A stretch of DNA of 64,000 nt from Mesostigma viride (taxonomy: Eukaryota; Streptophyta; Mesostigmatophyceae; Mesostigmatales; Mesostigmataceae). Position 1 is the stretch's first letter, and each line of letters starts with the position of its first letter. The stretch is taken from NCBI GenBank assembly GCA_009746045.1, contig RPFO01000909.1, positions 1 to 64,000 of the forward strand, read 5' to 3'. Under the pieces are notes generated by a model. It was not told where the DNA came from and did not search any database. It worked only from the letters and a program-made list of their open reading frames with translations. Position numbers and translations under genes: made by a program. Of the stretch, positions 63,425 through 64,000 are shown one piece after another.

Positions 63425-64000
63425 TGTGAAAAATGACAATGGACTGACAGGTCTTATTGCATGCAATGCTTGCTGCCTGTGCATGCTTGCCTTCGCAGGT
63501 TATCAAGCTTAGGTTGAAGAGCTGAGGTTCAAGACAGTAATGGTGTTGAGATTGGCACAAGAATGGTGGACTGGCTGTGTCCACGTTGTTTATTTCATAA
63601 GATTAGAGCTTCAGCGAGAGATACAGAACTTTCAGCGAGAGATAGAACGATGTGATTGGCTATCCCAGAATATTCTGAGCATCATTCTGAACATCTGGTT
63701 GTGGACCAATCAGGTTGGAACAAGATCAACCTCATCCAAATGTAATCTAAAGTAATCCTAATGATATAATGTCAAAGACCCTTTCAAATGTGATCTGATG
63801 ATGGAGTAAATCTGGCGTGAACATATCAGCGCCACATCTGACATGCACAGTGTACATGTCAGTCAGTCAGCTGTCCTGTCATAGATTCTCAGCTGACATG
63901 TCATAGGTCACCTGACATAAACAGATTAGTCGGCTGCCCATAAGGATCCACTTGGCATCTATAGGTATTAATCCCTGATTACTAAAACTGGCCACAACTT
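63425..64000. other. End of window, nothing recognised
   Basis: No coding or RNA feature could be supported. Short direct motifs (TCAGCGAGAGATA twice near 63,612-63,645; GACATGTCA-like words after 63,830) are present. Confidence 0.4.

Overview
The window is nuclear DNA of a eukaryote, most likely a green alga with a large, repeat-rich genome. The evidence is a carotenoid isomerase gene split by many GT-AG introns, a second very large gene with short symmetric exons, LINE and DIRS-type retrotransposons, and long micro- and minisatellites. There are no bacterial-style operons. A large-genome chlorophyte or prasinophyte fits, but no species is proven. Most long open frames here are artefacts of repeats or retroelements, so the genes were rebuilt exon by exon from splice sites, reading phase and protein motifs.

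Region 1 (1-9.7 kb, + strand): 3 kb of pyrimidine-only repeat, then the C-terminal half of a carotenoid isomerase (CRTISO) in seven phase-compatible exons from 3,621 to the stop at 9,438. Intron 3 carries eight tandem 102-bp copies of the exon-3/intron boundary, and intron 5 an 11-bp minisatellite.

Region 2 (9.7-17.0 kb, - strand): a nested LINE cluster. An old decayed copy (9.74-11.88 kb) is interrupted by two short 3'-end insertions, one with an 11-bp target-site duplication. Beside it lies a nearly complete LINE (11.88-17.0 kb) with a gag-like ORF, an APE endonuclease and a reverse transcriptase, broken by two small frameshifts.

Region 3 (18.0 to at least 59.4 kb, possibly 63.2 kb, - strand): one giant gene for a modular secreted or surface protein. 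In protein order it has an LRR N-cap, four 72- or 75-nt phase-2 leucine-rich-repeat exons, an LRR C-cap exon that switches phase 2 to phase 1, one small Cys module, a complete C-type lectin exon, four Dickkopf-like Cys modules, three longer Cys modules, and a C-terminal 'DPHF' root-cap-type domain. Every junction is phase-consistent. The first LRR-cap exons are the least certain.

The large introns of this gene are full of mobile DNA. Four loci, from three unrelated families, have the layout A1-internal-B1-A2-B2. This is the split-direct-repeat layout of PAT/TOC1-like DIRS retrotransposons, here without coding capacity. A decayed DIRS-type element with RT, RNase H and tyrosine recombinase remains, itself carrying a LINE fragment, lies at 49.2-53.1 kb. 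Two inverted-repeat elements and several tetranucleotide arrays are also present, one of them directly abutting a 3' splice site.
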